From Gammaproteobacteria bacterium (GTDB lineage Bacteria; Pseudomonadota; Gammaproteobacteria; DRLM01): a stretch of DNA of 8,181 nt. The position numbers were made by a program, and so were the translations under genes. This document shows, one piece after another, positions 5,904-8,181 of this stretch. The number at the start of each line of letters is the position of its first letter. Position 1 is the stretch's first letter. The DNA lies in contig WFXX01000161.1 in the NCBI GenBank assembly GCA_015490395.1, forward strand, positions 1 to 8,181, written 5' to 3'. The notes beneath the pieces were generated by a model. It was given only the letters and a program-made list of their open reading frames with translations, was not told the DNA's origin and did not search any database.

Positions 5904-6408
5904 TGGAGTCGAAGACGTCGTCCAGGGCCAGATGCCGGCCCTGCTTGCGGAAACCCTCGTAGACCTCCGGGTTCCAGCGCCGCGCCAGCTCCTTGATGGT
6001 GCTGACGTCCAGGTTGCGGTAGTGGAAGTAGCGCTCCAGCTCCGGCATGCACCTGGCGAGGAAGCGCCGGTCCTGGCAGATGCTGTTGCCGCACATGGGC
6101 GAGGCCCCGGGCGGGACGTAGCGCTTGATGAAGGAGAGGGTGAGGCGCTCGGCCTCGCGCTCGGTGATGCGGCTCCGGCGCACCCGCTCCAGGAGCCCGG
6201 AGGCGGTGTGCTGCTCCCGGTTCCACGCGTCCATGCGGTTGAGGACCTTCTCCTCCTGATGGATGGCCAGGACCGGGCCCTCGGCGATGATGTTGAGGTC
6301 GCTATCCGTCACGACGGTGGCGATCTCGATGATATAATCGTTGTTGGTGTCCAGCCCGGTCATCTCCAAGTCGATCCAGACCAGGTTGCGTGGATCCGGC
6401 CCTTCCAT
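5848..6408 (-). CDS. orn: Oligoribonuclease Orn
   Basis: Orn is a DEDDh 3'-to-5' exoribonuclease that degrades dinucleotides and very short RNAs, including pGpG from c-di-GMP breakdown. The 186-aa product (E. coli 181) shows WIDLEMTGLD (11-20; metal ligands D13, E15), NRMDAWNREQHTASGL (57-72), CGNSICQDRRFL (106-117; D113), NLDVSTIKELARRW (132-145) and KQGRHLALDDVFDSI (155-169; H159, D164). All DEDDh residues are present. I chose ATG 6408 because the family begins just before WIDLEMTGLD and GAGGT lies a few bases upstream. A TTG at 6456 would add 16 non-homologous residues and would sit on a likely -10 box. The gene converges on queG with a 56-bp coding overlap and diverges from the M48 protease. 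Confidence 0.97.
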   Translation of the reverse strand: MEGPDPRNLVWIDLEMTGLDTNNDYIIEIATVVTDSDLNIIAEGPVLAIHQEEKVLNRMDAWNREQHTASGLLERVRRSRITEREAERLTLSFIKRYVPPGASPMCGNSICQDRRFLARCMPELERYFHYRNLDVSTIKELARRWNPEVYEGFRKQGRHLALDDVFDSINELRHYREHFLRIAPRR

Positions 6409-6491
6409 CGCCCGACCTCTGCAGCGTCGCTGAGACGAGTGGCCGCATTGTAGCAAGCGGCGCTGCGCGGCGGCTCCGCGGCTAAGCGGGC
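6409..6491. promoter_or_regulatory. Divergent spacer between orn and the M48 protease gene, with -10-like box for orn
   Basis: On the minus strand TACAAT lies at 6452-6447, one mismatch from TATAAT. It would place an orn start near 6440 with a leader of about 32 nt. No good -35 box is found at 17 bp. On the plus strand no convincing promoter is visible. A small stem CGCGG/CCGCG (6466-6470 with 6476-6480) stands 11 nt before the protease ATG, and a 5-bp stem GCCGC/GCGGC (6442-6446 with 6457-6461) surrounds the -10 region. Confidence 0.35.
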
Positions 6492-7754
6492 ATGCATCCC
6501 CTCACCGCCCTCTTCCTCCTGGCCCTGGCGGCCGCGGTGGGGCTGCGCCTTTATCTCGCCTTCCGGCAGGGACGGCGCCTGAGGGCCGGGCGGGATCGGG
6601 TGCCGGAGCCCTTCCGCGCCTGGGTAGCAGAGGGGGTCCACCGCTTCGCCGTGGACTACGCCCTGGCCCGGCTGCGGCTGGAGGCGGCGGAGACCCTCTG
6701 GACGGCCCTGCTGGCCTGGGGCTGGACCCTGGGCGGGGGCATCGAGCTGCTCACCGGGGCCTGGCGGGCCACCGGCCTAGACCCCTTGGTGGCGGGCACC
6801 GGGGCCCTGGTGAGCGCCCTGCTCCTGGGGGGGGTGCTGGAGCTGCCGCTGGCGGCCTGGCGCACCTTCGGCGTGGAGCGCCGTTTCGGCTTCAACCGCA
6901 CTAGCCCGGGCCTGTTCCTGGCCGATGCCCTGCGTGAGGCGGCCCTGGTCCTACTGCTGGGCACGCCCCTGGCCGCCGCCCTCCTGGCCCTGCTCCGCGG
7001 CGCCGGGGAGGCATGGTGGCTGATGGGCTGGTTGCTGTGGAGCGCTTTCACCCTGCTGCTGGCCTGGGCTTGGCCGGCCCTCATCGCCCCCTGGTTCCAC
7101 CGCTTCACGCCGCTGCCCTCGGGGGAGCTGCGCCGGCGCCTGGAGGCGCTGCTGGCCCGCTGCGGCTTCCGGGCCGAGGGGCTCTACGTCAGCGACGCCT
7201 CCCGGCGCTCCGCCCATGGCAACGCCTATCTCGTCGGGCTGGGCCAGCAGCGGCGCATCGTGCTCTACGACACGCTGTTGGAGACCCTGGCCCCCGAGGA
7301 GGTGGAGGCGGTGCTGGCCCACGAGCTGGGGCACCACGCCCTGGGCCACGTCCGTCGCCGCCTGGCCCTGGGCCTGGCCCTCAGCCTGGGGGCCTTCGCC
7401 GTCCTAGGGTGGTTGGCCGAGCAGCCCTGGTTCCATGGGGCGCTGGGGGTGGCCACCCCCTCCCCGGAGGCCACCCTGCTGCTGTTCCTGCAGGCCGGGT
7501 GGCCCTTTGCGGCGCTGGCGCGACCCATGGCGGCCGCCTGGGCCCGGCGGCAGGAGCTGGAGGCCGACGCCTTCGCCGCCTCCCTGGTCCCGCCCCAGCA
7601 CCTGGCCGAGGCCCTCATGAAGCTCTACGTGGCCAACGGCGAGCCGGTGGTGCGTGACCCCCTGTACGCCGCCTATCACGACAGCCATCCCGCCGCTGCA
7701 GAGCGGGTAGCCCGTCTCCTGGCCCGGGGGCGCCCCGAGCCGGCGGGCATCTGA
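6492..7754 (+). CDS. M48A family (Ste24-like) integral membrane zinc metalloprotease
   Basis: The 420-aa protein resembles bacterial relatives of CAAX prenyl protease 1 (Ste24). HELGHH at 277-282 gives HExxH (zinc ligands H277 and H281, catalytic E278). RRQELEADAF (352-361) supplies the third ligand, probably E355, with D359. NAYLVGLGQQRRIVLYDTLL (244-263) and the C-terminal YHDSHPAAAERV (395-406) are typical family blocks. ERRFGFNRTSPGLFLAD (129-145) matches the N-terminal Ste24 domain. Hydrophobic segments lie at about 5-23, 66-86, 100-122, 148-168, 175-198, 288-309 and 326-345, so a seven-helix membrane protease is likely. Bacteria usually lack protein prenylation, so the substrate is unknown; membrane protein quality control is a guess. 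No clear Shine-Dalgarno precedes ATG 6492. rsgA starts 6 nt after the stop, so the two are probably co-transcribed. Confidence 0.92.
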   Translation: MHPLTALFLLALAAAVGLRLYLAFRQGRRLRAGRDRVPEPFRAWVAEGVHRFAVDYALARLRLEAAETLWTALLAWGWTLGGGIELLTGAWRATGLDPLVAGTGALVSALLLGGVLELPLAAWRTFGVERRFGFNRTSPGLFLADALREAALVLLLGTPLAAALLALLRGAGEAWWLMGWLLWSAFTLLLAWAWPALIAPWFHRFTPLPSGELRRRLEALLARCGFRAEGLYVSDASRRSAHGNAYLVGLGQQRRIVLYDTLLETLAPEEVEAVLAHELGHHALGHVRRRLALGLALSLGAFAVLGWLAEQPWFHGALGVATPSPEATLLLFLQAGWPFAALARPMAAAWARRQELEADAFAASLVPPQHLAEALMKLYVANGEPVVRDPLYAAYHDSHPAAAERVARLLARGRPEPAGI

Positions 7755-7760
7755 GGCGAG

Positions 7761-8181
7761 ATGCCCGTGGCCGCCCATCCCGGCCTGGTGGTGAGCCGCT
7801 CCAGCCAGCACGTGCTGGTGGAGACCCCTGAGGGGCGGGTGCTGCGCTGCACCTTGCGCCGCAGGGTGCCTCCGGTGGTCTGCGGGGATCGGGTGCGCTG
7901 GGAGCCCGCGGGGACGGGGACCGGCGTGGTGGTGGCCCGCGAGCCTCGCCGCACCGTGCTCGTGCGCCCGGACCACCGGGGCCGGCCCCGGGAGGTGGCC
8001 GCCAACGTGGATCGCTTGGTGCTGGTCTCGTCCCCCCGGGGGCCTGGCTACCCGGCTTCCGATCCCCTGCCCGACCTAGAGCTGCTGGACCGCTACCTGG
8101 TGGCGGCGGAGCTCAGCGGCATCCGACCCCTGGTGGTGCTCAACAAGGCGGACCTGCTGGATGCGGCGGGCCGGGCGGCCG
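7761..8181 (+). CDS. rsgA: Small ribosomal subunit biogenesis GTPase RsgA (3' end beyond window)
   Basis: RsgA is a circularly permuted GTPase that acts in late maturation of the 30S subunit. The visible 140 residues comprise the N-terminal OB-fold (about 8-72: GLVVSRSSQHVLVET, then VVCGDRVRWEP at 39-49). The start of the permuted G domain follows (AANVDRLVLVSS at 80-91; LLDRYLVAAELSGIRPLVVL at 108-127), with the G4 motif NKADLL at 128-133. G4 before G1 is diagnostic of the family. The G1 to G3 motifs and the zinc-binding tail lie outside the window. ATG 7761 has GAGG four bases upstream, overlapping the protease stop region. The protein lacks the roughly 35-residue basic N-terminal extension of E. 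coli RsgA. Confidence 0.94.
   Translation, partial: MPVAAHPGLVVSRSSQHVLVETPEGRVLRCTLRRRVPPVVCGDRVRWEPAGTGTGVVVAREPRRTVLVRPDHRGRPREVAANVDRLVLVSSPRGPGYPASDPLPDLELLDRYLVAAELSGIRPLVVLNKADLLDAAGRAA

Overview
The window is a very GC-rich stretch of bacterial chromosome. It carries a conserved housekeeping block with the same gene order and relative orientations as Escherichia coli: rsgA, orn, queG, nnr, tsaE, amiB, mutL, read here in reverse complement. The gene order and the protein sequences (gammaproteobacterial-type Orn, bifunctional Nnr, AmiB with AMIN and LysM domains) suggest a high-GC gammaproteobacterium. I cannot name a genus. Long open frames run antisense to almost every gene; these are base-composition shadows and are not annotated.

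Layout: (1) Positions 1-309 form a near-perfect inverted repeat with 130-nt arms and a 49-nt loop. Both arms encode the same piece of MutL on opposite strands, so the start of the window looks like a fold-back chimera or contig-end artefact, and it cuts mutL short. (2) On the minus strand, reading right to left, lie nnr (4712-3219), tsaE (3222-2668, overlapping nnr by ATGA), amiB (2596-1244) and the ATPase half of mutL (from 1204). They handle NAD(P)HX repair, tRNA t6A modification, septal peptidoglycan cleavage and DNA mismatch repair. A plausible sigma70-type promoter sits between tsaE and amiB. (3) queG (4770-5903, plus strand) diverges from nnr across a 57-nt spacer that holds a small AT-rich palindrome. 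(4) queG converges on orn (6408-5848, minus), and the two coding regions overlap by 56 bp. (5) After an 83-nt divergent spacer, a seven-helix M48A (Ste24-like) zinc protease (6492-7754) is followed 6 nt later by rsgA (from 7761), which runs off the right edge.

These genes do not form one pathway. They are a conserved core cluster of tRNA modification (TsaE, QueG), RNA turnover (Orn), ribosome maturation (RsgA), metabolite repair (Nnr), cell-wall remodelling (AmiB) and DNA repair (MutL). I see no mobile element, CRISPR array, tRNA or rRNA, and no new system. The points most worth checking are the inverted repeat at the edge, the M48 protease placed between orn and rsgA, the convergent queG/orn overlap, and the start regions of queG and mutL, which suggest leaderless or near-leaderless transcripts.
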